A DNA stretch of 51,516 nucleotides from Fragilaria crotonensis (Eukaryota; Bacillariophyta; Fragilariophyceae; Fragilariales; Fragilariaceae), in assembly GCA_022925895.1 (NCBI GenBank), contig JAKSYS010000453.1, positions 1-51,516 on the forward strand. The letters run 5' to 3'. Below the pieces are notes generated by a model. That model saw only the letters and a program-made list of their open reading frames with translations, did no database searches and was not told the origin of the DNA. This document shows positions 1-8,982 of this stretch, in pieces (the stretch's first letter is position 1; each line of letters begins with the position of its first letter). The position numbers were made by a program, and so were the translations under genes.

Positions 1-11
1 AGGCACCCACG

Positions 12-377
12 ATGGTGCAGATTTCAAATCATTCTTGCAGTCGAGCTGGCGTTTCTCCAGTATCATTATCGAGCGTGTCCAAGCCCTATTCACTGAACTC
101 TCCAGCGCACTGGCATCCACTCACGCTAGTTTCTCCCCATAGAACAAGTTGTGAAGACGGCATCACACCGCTGTCACCGCCCCTTGAGCAAGAGTGCGAC
201 GTGTGCTTTTATACTGGAATTGCCACATGCACTGCCCTAACCTTGTATTTCCTCAAGGCAGCTACAGACCTACCAGATGCACCGCTGACTAAAGAACTCC
301 GCAGTCAAAAGCGTTTTCTGATAGGCATGGGAAGTGTCAGTGCCATGGCAGGCGCATATCGATGGTATTTGGGATAA
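12..377 (+). CDS. Small two-helix membrane protein, possibly DUF4536/DMAC1-like
   Basis: A 121-residue protein that starts at the ATG at 12; an upstream exon outside the window cannot be excluded. The first half is Ser/Pro-rich and shows no fold. The second half has a CDVC pair followed by a hydrophobic stretch (residues ~66-82), a short charged loop, and a second hydrophobic stretch ending in YRWYLG at the C-terminus. A CxxC just before the first of two closely spaced helices resembles the DUF4536 family, which includes DMAC1, a factor of distal-arm assembly of mitochondrial complex I. That link rests on the pattern only. The Ser/Arg-containing N-terminus would suit an organelle presequence. 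It converges on the DPY30 gene, with 119 bp between the two stops. Confidence 0.5.
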   Translation: MVQISNHSCSRAGVSPVSLSSVSKPYSLNSPAHWHPLTLVSPHRTSCEDGITPLSPPLEQECDVCFYTGIATCTALTLYFLKAATDLPDAPLTKELRSQKRFLIGMGSVSAMAGAYRWYLG

Positions 378-496
378 TTCCATTATTGTAAATTTATAAG
401 AACAACTCCAGTAACGACCACCGACACGATAAGTCTGTATGCATATCTTGTTCATCCCTATTCATCATCAACCCGAGAAACTGGCAAGTTTGCCCC

Positions 497-1117
497 CTAA
501 CGCTGCTGCATATGAGCACCCATATTAGGCATACCCATGCTGGGATTTGGTGCCGATGAATTGGCACCAGCACGCTGTGGATCGTGCTTCAAAAGGTAGG
601 CAGCCAACCACTCAATTGGATTATGAGGACGTTCCTTGACCAATTCGGACATGCCTGAGCAAAAAGGGAGATAGAGGTACCGTATGTTGTATGTTAGATT
701 CAAAATGCTAAACAATTGTCACAAGAGACATCGAAGAGACGTTTGCATACCTTCCAATAAAATGGGCACGACGGTCTGGTCCAAATACGCACGAATTGGC
801 AATGACTTCATTTGCTGCTGTTGCGGATTGCTTGTCGGTGGCATTTGTTGCTGCATCTGCTGTTGCTGCATCGGTTGTTGCATCTGCTGTTGCTGCATAG
901 GTTGCTGCATGGGCTGCTGCATAGGCTGCTGAACAGACTGTTGCACAGATTGCTGCACGGATTGTTGCTGCTGCTGTTGCTGCTGCTGCATTGTCAATGA
1001 GCCCACCGACGCTGGGTTCATGCTTGCTGCCTGCTGGTGTCGTTGCTGCTGCTGATTCAAAAGCTGCTGCAATTGTTGCTGCTGTTGTTGAAGTTGCTGA
1101 AGTTGCTGAGGGTCCAT
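497..1117 (-). CDS. DPY30: DPY30-like COMPASS subunit with Gln-rich N-terminus
   Basis: Two exons on the minus strand, 1117..751 and 654..497, joined across a 96-nt intron (GTATGC...CTCAG). The split Gly codon is rebuilt and the family sequence continues without a gap: LPIRAYLDQTVVPILLEGM, then SELVKERPHNPIEWLAAYLL. This is the Dpy-30 dimerisation motif. DPY30 is a small subunit of COMPASS/MLL H3K4 methyltransferases and also docks amphipathic helices in axonemal complexes. The predicted protein has 174 residues, of which about the first 95 are almost only Gln with Met/Pro/Ser (repeats of QQSV and QQPM). Human DPY30 is about 100 residues and lacks such a tract. A short Asn/Met/Pro tail follows the core. 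The gene is divergent to the kelch gene. Confidence 0.93.
655..750 (-). other. Intron of DPY30 (96 nt)
   Basis: Donor GTATGC at 750 and acceptor CTCAG ending at 655. The phase-1 junction gives E-G-M-S-E-L, which matches the Dpy-30 consensus. Reading straight through gives a different C-terminus, so the intron is needed. Confidence 0.92.
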
Positions 1118-1759
1118 GACGACAAATGACGGTGCACAATGGGTTTCAAATTCGTTGCGACAGAGAGATCAATGGCGAAACAGTTCCAAGTGCCAAGGTA
1201 CGAATGAGATTCCGGTATTGTAGATTTGTTACCTACGATGACCTGTCCATGAATCAAAATCTAAACTCATCAGCGCCATTCGAAGTTCGACGTGCACGTA
1301 GATGTGTATATCATTGGTGGCACCGTATGTATGATACAAGTATGATACCTGGTACCAGTATCATACCCTCCGCGTGACCGCGTGCACCGGTATCGGAAAT
1401 AAACCGTTATCGAGCCCTACATCTACTGGTTACAACACTGTACAAGGTACTTGAGTACTTCCACTGTCGTACTACGTACTCAGATTACTCCAGTATCATA
1501 CCTGGTACTAGTACCAATTATCATCGTTGCTCGAGTCCCAGTAAAGGATTTGAACGACAAAATCTGGCGCCATTTTCGGATGGAATCTGGCGTTTAAATT
1601 TTAGTTTTTGAAGGTTGGCAAGACAACACCACGCAACCACCATTCAGATTTTAGGACGAGAAATCGTACCAGGATTCCTAGTGCTCACTGGACTGCTGAA
1701 TCCTGCATCAGGCATCAGGTGTCGTCGTCGTATTCCTTGGAAACTTGTCAAGCAGGACG
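1118..1759. promoter_or_regulatory. Divergent intergenic region with GTAC palindromes
   Basis: This 642-bp spacer separates the start codons of DPY30 (minus) and the kelch gene (plus), so it should hold both promoters. I see no gene in it. From about 1320 to 1530 it is full of GTAC-centred words. An almost perfect palindrome at 1341-1365 has arms TATGATA and TATCATA around GGTACC. A related block at 1491-1516 has TATCATACC next to GGTACTAGTACC. No TATA box stands out. The function of the palindromes is not known. Confidence 0.5.
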
Positions 1760-4073
1760 ATGGGGAAGGGCAAGAAGAAGGATGATGACAAGAAGGCTGC
1801 TCTTCAGGCTCGTAAGGAAGCTAAGTTGGACAAGGCGGCTCAGAAACGATTGAAGAAGGAGCAGGGATCCCTCGAAGGTGACGATGAGAACATAGACGAC
1901 CTGCTGGATCAGTATCGGAAGCGGGATGTCGAAGTGAGTACGACAGTGCTAGAAACCCTTCCTGGCTTTCCGCCACCTCGAGGTAATGCATCCTTGACCC
2001 ATGTTGAAGATAAGAATGGATATCTTTACGTTCTCGGCGGTGAATACTACGATGGCATTGAAAACATTGTTATCGACGACCTCCTACGATGGGATCCCAC
2101 CAAACAGGAATGGAAACAAATATTGTCTCCCAATCCAAAACCCGCTCCACGCTGTGCTCATTCATGTGTCGCCTACAAGAAATCCCTTTACGTGTTTGGC
2201 GGAGAACTCGCCTCTGCTGAGCAATATCATCACTATCGTGATTTGTGGAAATTTGATACCTCCACCTTGAAATGGGAAGAAATCATTACACGCAATACTG
2301 GGAGCATTCCCTCGGCACGCAGTGGTCACACTGTATTCGTGTGGAAGCATTTTATGGTTCTTTTTGGTGGCTTCTATGAGGCTCTCAAGGACACGCGATG
2401 GTTCAACGATGTTTGCATCTTGGATCTGCAAACGCACACCTGGCTCGACATTCCGCATAGCAAATTGACAGCTCGACCAGAACCGCGATCAGCGTGCAAT
2501 GTGGGGATTCTTAACGATGCCGCCATCTTTCAAGGTGGTTATTCGAAATTGAAGAACCCAACGACCAAGGGAGAAGCCAAAGTCCATAATGATGCGTGGA
2601 TGTTGCATTTGAAACCAATTTTGCAAGGAAAACCGCCAACGTGGGAACGCTTGTCACTGCGTGCCAAGGGGCCTCAGAATCGTGCAGGCACCGCGTCGAC
2701 AACATACAAGGGACGCATGCTAGTCTTTGGAGGTGTTGTCGATGAAGAACAGGCTCATCATAAGGTAGCCTCTGTGTTTTACAATGATTTGTTTGCTTTT
2801 GATATGGAACGGCGGAAATGGTTTCCTATCCGGTCTAAGCCATCGAAGTGGATGGTGCCGCCAAAAGCGGCCGAAGACGACGTAAGACAGAAAGCGGTGA
2901 TGAAGAAATTGAAGAGGAGGAGGGAACAGCTGCAACTGAAGCTGACGACGACGACCTGGGACTTGAACTGGATGAAGAGGAAGTCGATGTGAATCCGAAC
3001 AGTGGATGGGACCTCGACATGCTCCGATCTAATATGTTCGCATTCATTGACGGTGATGGGAACATTGTCTATGAAAAGATAGAAGAAGAGGAGGGTAGAA
3101 AGGAAAAGAACGACGAGGTGGTCGATTCAGAACAAGAAGAAGAAGAAAAAGAGGAGGAAGAGGAGGAAGAAGAAAAGGACGACGAAGTAGATTATTCGAA
3201 GCAAGCACAAGAAAAGGAAAGAGTGCAAGAGGTTGAGGCAAGGACTTCTAGCGCGAAATTCGCTCTGACTCCTGACTCCCTCCCTTCTAAAACTGTGTCT
3301 AACTCAGAGGTCATGTTCCTGAACGAAAAAACAGGAACTCCTGAAGCCGTTGCGAGAGTGGAACCACTGCCCCGCATGAATGCCAAAATGTTAGTTCGGA
3401 GTAACGTTCTTTACATTTTCGGAGGAATTCTCGAAGTCGGTGATCGAGAGGTCACGCTGGATGACTGTTGGACCATGGATCTCCGTAAACGTACTCATTG
3501 GGAGTGTCTGTGGGAGGGAACTATGCACAAACAAGTATGGCGAGGTGCTATTCACGATGATGACGATAGTTACATAAGTGCGGGTACCGGGGCCAACGAT
3601 GACAGTGATGATGACGACGAGTCTGACGACGATGAAGAGAACGAGGTCGATATTGTTGCGCTGAAAGCAGCCAAAAAGGTTAAGGCAGCTGCAAAGAAGG
3701 CTAAGGCTGGAACGGGTCTGAAGGAGATTGCCGAACTTAACGCAGTGCTCGAGCTCGGAGATGAAAATCGCACTCCTGCGCTAGGCGAATCCATGGCTGA
3801 CTTCTACTCGCGAACTTGCGAATTCTGGACCCAAGAGCTGCAAGTTGTCTTCGAGAAGGGGCGGAGCCGATGTCAAACAAGGAGATTAAACGAGAAGGTT
3901 TTCTGTTGGCACAAAATCGTTTAGACGAACTGAGGCCCATTCTTGAACGCATGGACGAGCTAACACTGCATCAGAACGAGGGTGAGGCTAGTAAGGACAA
4001 GGGAGAACGAACGATAAAAGACAGCAACACAGACAAGACAAAAGCCAAGAAAAAGAAGCGTGTGAAAGACTAG
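1760..4073 (+). CDS. KLHDC4: Kelch-domain protein 4 (KLHDC4/Kel3 type), frame broken twice
   Basis: The start is the ATG at 1760 (MGKGKKKDDDKKAAL), the Lys-rich start typical of KLHDC4/Kel3. Kelch blades follow, with YVLGGEYYDG, YVFGGEL, LFGGFYEA, QGGYSKL, VFGGVVDEE and, after a long acidic insert, YIFGGILE. The C-terminus (DFYSRTCEFW and EIKREGFLLAQNRLDELRP) fits DUF4110. Three reading frames are used: 1760 to about 2865, about 2865 to 3858, and about 3860 to 4073. Each switch is what one lost base gives, at AAAA (2863-2866) and GGGG (3858-3861). With two bases added the length is a whole 772 codons. A short intron at the first switch is possible but would be only about 35-62 nt. The family is conserved, with a poorly known role; yeast Kel3 is cytoplasmic. 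It ends 22 bp from the convergent AspRS stop. Confidence 0.85.
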
Positions 4074-4084
4074 GAGGTCAGATT

Positions 4085-4103
4085 CACCTTATGACTTAAG
4101 GTG
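4085..4103. other. Hairpin between convergent genes
   Basis: CACCTTA at 4085-4091 and TAAGGTG at 4097-4103 form a perfect 7-bp stem around a 5-nt loop. It covers the last codons of the minus-strand AspRS gene and most of the 22-bp gap to the kelch stop. It could help 3'-end formation of one or both transcripts, but that is a guess from position. Confidence 0.4.
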
Positions 4104-5971
4104 TGCATCGGTTAGGATCGCGTGGGAACATGGACGCCTTTCTCACATTGTCCAAGCCCAAGTATAAGAAGACAACCCGTTCCAGACCGATACCAGCACC
4201 AGCATGCGGGCTTACACCGTGTCGGAACGATTCAATGTAAGACTTCAACCCGTCTCCAGCTTCAATTCCCTTGTCTTCGATAATCTTGACAAGGAGATCA
4301 GGATCGTGACAGCGCTGAGCCCCAGAGCATATTTCCATTCCTCTGATAAAAATATCGTAAGAATTAGAAAATCGACCATCTTCTGGGTCAGGCATTGTGT
4401 AGAACGGTCGAATGGAACTAGGGTATTTGTCGAGCATGAAGAAGTCGGTACCGTGTTTTTCCTTGACCACTTCCCCAAGTGCAAGCTCCATCGCTCCGCT
4501 CAGATCCCCCATACCATCACCAATATCAAAACCCTTTTCCTTTAAGATCTCCATAGCCTCCGGCCAATGAATGACACAAGGTTCCTCCGTGAAAGCAAGT
4601 GGTTCGGAAAAGTATTGCTCCCGAATCACAGCCATTTCCTTTGCGAAACGAGTCTCAAGTCCATTGAAAATGTGCTTGAACATGTTGTGAATGACCTCAA
4701 GAGTCTCCATGTAATGCTCATCGATCGCCATCTCCAAGTCCAGACCAGTAAATTCACACAATGGCGACGAGTATGCGACTTTTCGGCTCGAAAGACAGGG
4801 CCCACCTCAAAAACACGATTCAAGTCCGACGCGATTGCCATTTGTTTGTACAGCTGTGGGGACTGCGCCAGACAGGCGGTTGTTCCGAAGTAGTCCGTGG
4901 TGAAGACACCTGCACCGGACTCGGATTCGCCGGCTATCAATTTGGGAGTATGAATCTCGACAAAATTTTGAGCATATAGAGACTCACGGAAGAGCTGACA
5001 GATAGCACTTTGAACACGCATGATGGCATTGTTGGCAGGCACGCGTAGATCCATCCAACGATTATCCAACCTCAATTCCTGACCGAGGCGAGGGTATGGA
5101 CGATCGGTCTCTTGGGAAGCTTCGACTTCAGCCTCACTTCGAGCAGCATCCTCGACCAAGAATGGAAGAATTGCGTCAGCAGGCGAGACAGAGTGAATGC
5201 GTTGAATGGCAACTTCGAGATTCTGAATGGAGCAGGATCTCACTTCAGCATCAACTAAAGATCCTTCGATGTCAACGATCGATTCACAGGTCAAAGATTT
5301 AAGATATTTGATCATTTTCTGGGACATTTCCGGTCGGTCGCTGTCTTTGAAGAATGTCGCTTGCACAGTATCGAATGCACCTTGACGCAACACAACGAAA
5401 CACGATCCTCCCTTCACTCTAATTGATTGAAGCCGACCTCGGAGCCATACTGTATCGCCAGCAACATGCTTCTGTCCAAGGTCGCGCACCTCGCTGAATT
5501 GTCTACCAGACCTTGTTCGCGACATGACGCGCTCGTAGTCCCCACACGGCTCATATGTGTCTTGCTCGTCATAAGACAAGTAACTCACAGGAAGGATACG
5601 CTCCGCCAGTTCTTTTGCAGCGGCTTCTGTTTCTTGTTTTCGTTTCTTCTCTGCCTTTGCTCGTTCCTTCTCGGCTCTATACAGGAAAGTGATGAGTAAC
5701 TCGGCCAGATTATCACGACTATACCATATATAACCTGCAACACTCACTTTCGTTCCTCGCGAATGGCCTTGAGGGCTTCTTTTTCTTCTTCTGTCTTTTC
5801 ATTGACATCAACATCAGATGACATCCATCTTCCGGTGAGTGAATTTGTCCAGCCAATCGAAGCCGCCGATGTATGTCGGGGCGTGGTCCCAGCTCGAGGC
5901 GCAAAGGCAAGTACCCGTCGAACCGAAAACATTCCTACGACGAGCACTCCAGCAAACGAAGTAAATCTCAT
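4096..5971 (-). CDS. DARS: Eukaryotic-type aspartyl-tRNA synthetase with plastid-type presequence; one frameshift
   Basis: Class II synthetase that charges tRNA-Asp. Exon 1 is 5971..5748 and exon 2 is 5676..4096, with a 71-nt intron (GTGAGT...TATAG). The OB-fold anticodon domain (VWLRGRLQSIRVKGG), motif 1, motif 2 (FRAEKSHTRRH...CEFTGLDLEM) and motif 3 (GAGIGLERVVFLYLGL) are all present. The frame slips by one base at about 4763, inside motif 2, exactly where the family has RRHLCEF; one extra T in CATTG would restore it. The spliced length is one base short of 602 codons. Residues 1-24 look like a signal peptide followed by LAFAPRAG, an ASAFAP-like diatom plastid cleavage motif. An in-frame Met near residue 51 (MSSDVDVNEK) could start a cytosolic form. 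Confidence 0.93.
5677..5747 (-). other. Intron of aspartyl-tRNA synthetase (71 nt)
   Basis: GTGAGT donor at 5747 and TATAG acceptor ending at 5677. Splicing joins the charged linker EERK to AEKERAKAEKK in frame. Without splicing, the N-terminal exon stops at the TGA formed by the donor. Confidence 0.9.
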
Positions 5972-6289
5972 TTCAATTGCACTTGAAACGGTAAAGTGGA
6001 GTGATCAGGCGCAACTGGATTCTGCACAACATAAGAAAGAACCGGCTAACCGCATCAGCCATCAGCGACCAGCGACAACCTGTGGAACAGAAAAACAATC
6101 GACGGACGGTAGCCAACAGCCACACAGCCACTGTCATCTTGTTCGTGCGTCACAGCAAGTTTTTTGTGGGCACGACTACCTCGACTCAAAGTGGCTCCGA
6201 CAGTCCGACAAATTATTGGAGTGAGTTCATCGCGTGTGAATGACGTGTCTGTGAGTTATTTGGTTCATTTTTTCCGCAAATCCTTGACA
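5972..6289. promoter_or_regulatory. Divergent promoter region, AspRS / MDP-1-like gene
   Basis: A 318-bp spacer between two start codons on opposite strands. Open frames crossing it have no recognisable content. Unlike the other upstream regions here it is poor in GTAC words. I see no convincing promoter motif. Confidence 0.4.
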
Positions 6290-6958
6290 ATGAGGTTCGC
6301 TTTCGTAATATTCATCAATTCTTTCCTATCAACAACGTCGTTCGTCCTAAAGCTTTCACCACGGCATTCATCATCTATAAATCAAGCTGTTTCTGACTCA
6401 ACATCAAAGAATCCTAGCTTGATTGTCTTGGATCTCGACGGTAACCTATGGAGGCCTGAAATGTACGAGTTGGCATGGGACGGATACGGACACGCACCCT
6501 TTGAAAGGATCGACGATACGAGGATGAAATCGAAACTAAACAAAGTGGTCACTCTCATTGGAGATGTTCCCGAGTTGCTAGATGAGTTTGTCCTGTCGGA
6601 CGAATGGACTAAAACTACGCAGCTCGCGATTTCATCTCGCACCGATGTTCCGGAGTGGGCGGAAGAACTGTTGGAGAAGTTCATTCTTCCCAAATCGGGG
6701 AAAACGCTCAAGGATGCCATTTCAGGTCCATGGGAAATCAGTGTAGACAGTAAGACAAATCACTTTCAACGACTGGCCAAGAGGACGGGCATCGCGTTGC
6801 AGGATATGGTGTTTTTCGACAATGAAAGTGGAAACTGCAGATCAATCGCACGCCTAGGAGTGACTGTCGGGTATTGCCCCGACGGAGTCAAACGAGAAAT
6901 CTGGGCGAACACCATGGCTGCTTTTCCGAAGACAGATGGAAGCGTCATAGGAATGTAG
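6290..6958 (+). CDS. HAD-family phosphatase, MDP-1-like
   Basis: A 222-residue protein. The ATG at 6290 is chosen because it begins a signal-like N-terminus (MRFAFVIFINSFLSTTSF); the open frame goes further upstream without homology-like sequence. HAD motif I is DLDGNLW with the nucleophile and acid/base Asp residues, motif II is SSRTDVPEW, and motif IV is MVFFDNESGNCRSIARLGV. The order, spacing and SRT signature match magnesium-dependent phosphatase 1 (MDP-1), a small uncapped HAD enzyme reported to act on protein tyrosine phosphate and sugar phosphates. Motif IV has DN instead of the usual DD/DE. The hydrophobic start with TSF-V could be a bipartite plastid presequence, but the motif is weak. 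It converges on the GST gene, with 21 bp between stops. Confidence 0.8.
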   Translation: MRFAFVIFINSFLSTTSFVLKLSPRHSSSINQAVSDSTSKNPSLIVLDLDGNLWRPEMYELAWDGYGHAPFERIDDTRMKSKLNKVVTLIGDVPELLDEFVLSDEWTKTTQLAISSRTDVPEWAEELLEKFILPKSGKTLKDAISGPWEISVDSKTNHFQRLAKRTGIALQDMVFFDNESGNCRSIARLGVTVGYCPDGVKREIWANTMAAFPKTDGSVIGM

Positions 6959-6979
6959 CAGTTTGAATCTAGACTGTTA

Positions 6980-7735
6980 TTACAGCTTTGAGACTTGTGG
7001 AAATGTCTCTTGAACCTCTTGAAGTACTTGCATGGCAGATTTCGTTGCAGCGCCTAAACGTTTGGGCATGGGAGTGTCATTCGGTTCCTTCAGATTTCCC
7101 AACGATGTGAGGGCATGATGTGCTTCCGCGTGGTATGGCAGCTGGGTCATGCGATGGATCCACGCTGCAATCCTAGGGTACTCATCTAGCTGTGGCAGCA
7201 ATCCAGTCATGTGCACTTGGGCGAACTCTTCGTAGGCCAGCATGTCGGCAATGCTAAGGTCAGTTCCGGCGATGTAAGCATCCTCCCGCAGCCAACGGTT
7301 CTCTATGGACCGCAGAACTTCATTGATCTCTTCAATATCTTTTTCTGTTTCCGTGTATTTGAGGTCCGGTCGGATCTTGGAAACTTGGAGCTTGGCGAGT
7401 TTTCTTGTGCCAACATGGTGCCAGTGCATGTAGGAGTCGATCGTCGCCTTGCGTGCTGACCCAGGTCTTCCATACCAAGGGTCAAATCCGTATCGTTCGC
7501 AGATATACGATAAAATGGCCGGAGACTCCGAAATGCACACTTGGCCATCTTCAAACAACGGCACCGTACCACTGAGGCCTCTGCTTCTCGCCATGAACGA
7601 TTCGTTCAAGGTCCCCATCTTGTTTTTCATACCAGGTACGGTCAAAACTACTTCAAAACGCACATGATGCTGAAGCAATGTCCAAGCGACAGACCGAAAG
7701 GGTTGGGAAAGGGGAACCCCGTAAATTTTCAACAT
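6980..7735 (-). CDS. Glutathione S-transferase
   Basis: A 251-residue cytosolic-type GST. The start is the Met at 7735 (MLKIYGVPLSQPFRSVAW), where the thioredoxin fold begins. The frame is open to an ATG at 7849, but the 38 extra residues look unlike a GST. Domain 1 has the SQPFR segment, with a Ser in the theta/zeta-type catalytic position, a cis-Pro region (SGTVPLFEDG) and the glutathione-binding ESPAILSYI. The helical C-terminal domain has the conserved N-capping box and Asp as GTDLSIADMLAYEE. This arrangement is nearest to theta-like GSTs, which conjugate glutathione to electrophiles. The extension after about residue 210 (PMPKRLGAATKSAMQ) also fits theta-like proteins. A single exon, convergent with the phosphatase gene. 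Confidence 0.9.
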   Translation of the reverse strand: MLKIYGVPLSQPFRSVAWTLLQHHVRFEVVLTVPGMKNKMGTLNESFMARSRGLSGTVPLFEDGQVCISESPAILSYICERYGFDPWYGRPGSARKATIDSYMHWHHVGTRKLAKLQVSKIRPDLKYTETEKDIEEINEVLRSIENRWLREDAYIAGTDLSIADMLAYEEFAQVHMTGLLPQLDEYPRIAAWIHRMTQLPYHAEAHHALTSLGNLKEPNDTPMPKRLGAATKSAMQVLQEVQETFPQVSKL

Positions 7736-8442
7736 CTTATGTTGAAACTTCTTTGTGTTAATGAATGTTACATGAGTTGGTTCTTGGTTCACCACAATAG
7801 AGTCAGAATTGACGAAGACGAGAACGATACTTGTACGATGTCCCCTCATCTGCGGATAATTGATACTCGGAGTACTGGAGAATGGAGACCATCGTACGGG
7901 AGTACTGTCTTACTGTCCTTTACAATCTACCGTAGCTCGCATTTTTACTCCAGATTCCAGATGCAAACAGTACAAGAGTACAATTGTACATGTATGCATA
8001 CTTTGATGACATAGCACACGACTGTAGCTAGTAGTAGTACATGGCATATGTATCTACGTATAATCTATACGATAGCAACAGAAGCTACCAACGGTAGAGA
8101 TGTATACAGTACTGGAGTACAGCTCGGAGCTCGGTAATCGTACCGGGTACAAGGTACTGTACTACCCAGTTACTTCATACCGGTAGAGTAATAAATGTAC
8201 TGCTCACTGCTCAGTAAACAGTGCCTACCACACACAGCCGTGACGACTGGCCAAGAAGGAGAGGACGTAAACAGAGTGAAGTTTTACTCGGACAAAGTGA
8301 TACACTGCACACACAGCGAGGCCCAACTCTACCAAGATGACATCGCCCCGTGGCCCGTGGGAACCATAACAGCAATTCGTTGCATCTGCAGACTCGAAAC
8401 ACTGCGGCACCATAGTTGATATCTGCTGGAACAAGTGCAATC
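7736..8442. promoter_or_regulatory. Divergent intergenic region, GTAC-rich
   Basis: A 707-bp spacer between the GST start and the 116-aa gene start. The stretch from about 7870 to 8210 is crowded with AGTACT, GGTACC and TACCGGTA-type words, for example AGTACTGGAGTAC near 8110. No gene is visible. It resembles the upstream zones at 1320-1530 and 21880-22090. Confidence 0.45.
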
Positions 8443-8864
8443 ATGAGCAACCCAGTGACTACCTGGATCAAATCCATCATGGAGAACGACGAGGAACGAG
8501 ACGCAGAGTTCGAAGATCGAGTGGCTTCGTAAGTTTCACAGTGCCCGTGCCGTCGACGTATAGATGCTAGACCAGTTCGTTGTCCTTTCACTGGTACAGA
8601 AGATCGTCTAACCTACTCGCTGAATCCAGGACGTCCGTCCTCGCTGCCAAGCTCGTTGATCAAAGAAACACTCCTCACAGGTACTCCGGATATTACAAGG
8701 AAGATTTTCGAACTCGAGGCTTTGACCACTTCTTCTATGCCAGCTCGACATTAAAGGCGAATGTCGGTGGAATTAGGTCATCTGGGTATGCAATGGAGTT
8801 CTACAACGATCTGGCGGAAAAGAAACTTGCGAAGGTGATTGCCAAGTGCAAGGAACAGGCATAA
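8443..8864 (+). CDS. Conserved-looking 116-aa protein of unknown function
   Basis: Two exons, 8443..8528 and 8600..8864, flank a 71-nt intron with a textbook GTAAGT donor and a TACAG acceptor. The joined frame gives exactly 117 codons including the stop. The protein starts MSNPVTTWIKSIMENDEERD, is rich in charged residues, and has a middle part with many aromatics (GYYKEDFRTRGFDHFFY) and a Lys-rich end. There is no signal peptide or membrane helix, and I do not recognise a family. The exon-intron structure and good codon pattern argue that it is real. It converges on the giant TPR gene, with 118 bp between stops. Confidence 0.7.
8529..8599 (+). other. Intron of the 116-aa gene (71 nt)
   Basis: Donor GTAAGT at 8529 and acceptor TACAG ending at 8599. 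Without splicing, the first exon ends at a TAA formed by the donor site itself (TCG TAA). Confidence 0.85.
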
Positions 8865-8982
8865 CGTTCCGATGAAGAGTTGAGTTCGCCTTGAGTTTCC
8901 TACTGGCCTTTCTTGGACAAGATTGTTTCGTTTTGGTGGGTAATGGTCGTTAAATGCTAATTTAGAAATCATCCCCATTGAT

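Noticed and set aside
708-1139. Ala-rich, Cys-rich and Leu-rich open frames over the CAG-type tract
   Set aside because: They are other frames of the DPY30 Gln codons; repeat DNA keeps all frames open.
2833-2894. A 35-62-nt intron (GT at 2833) to explain the first frame change in KLHDC4
   Set aside because: The other introns here are 61-96 nt; the best-fitting versions would be 35-44 nt and would remove sequence that still looks like the family. One lost A explains it more simply. It stays possible for the 62-nt version.
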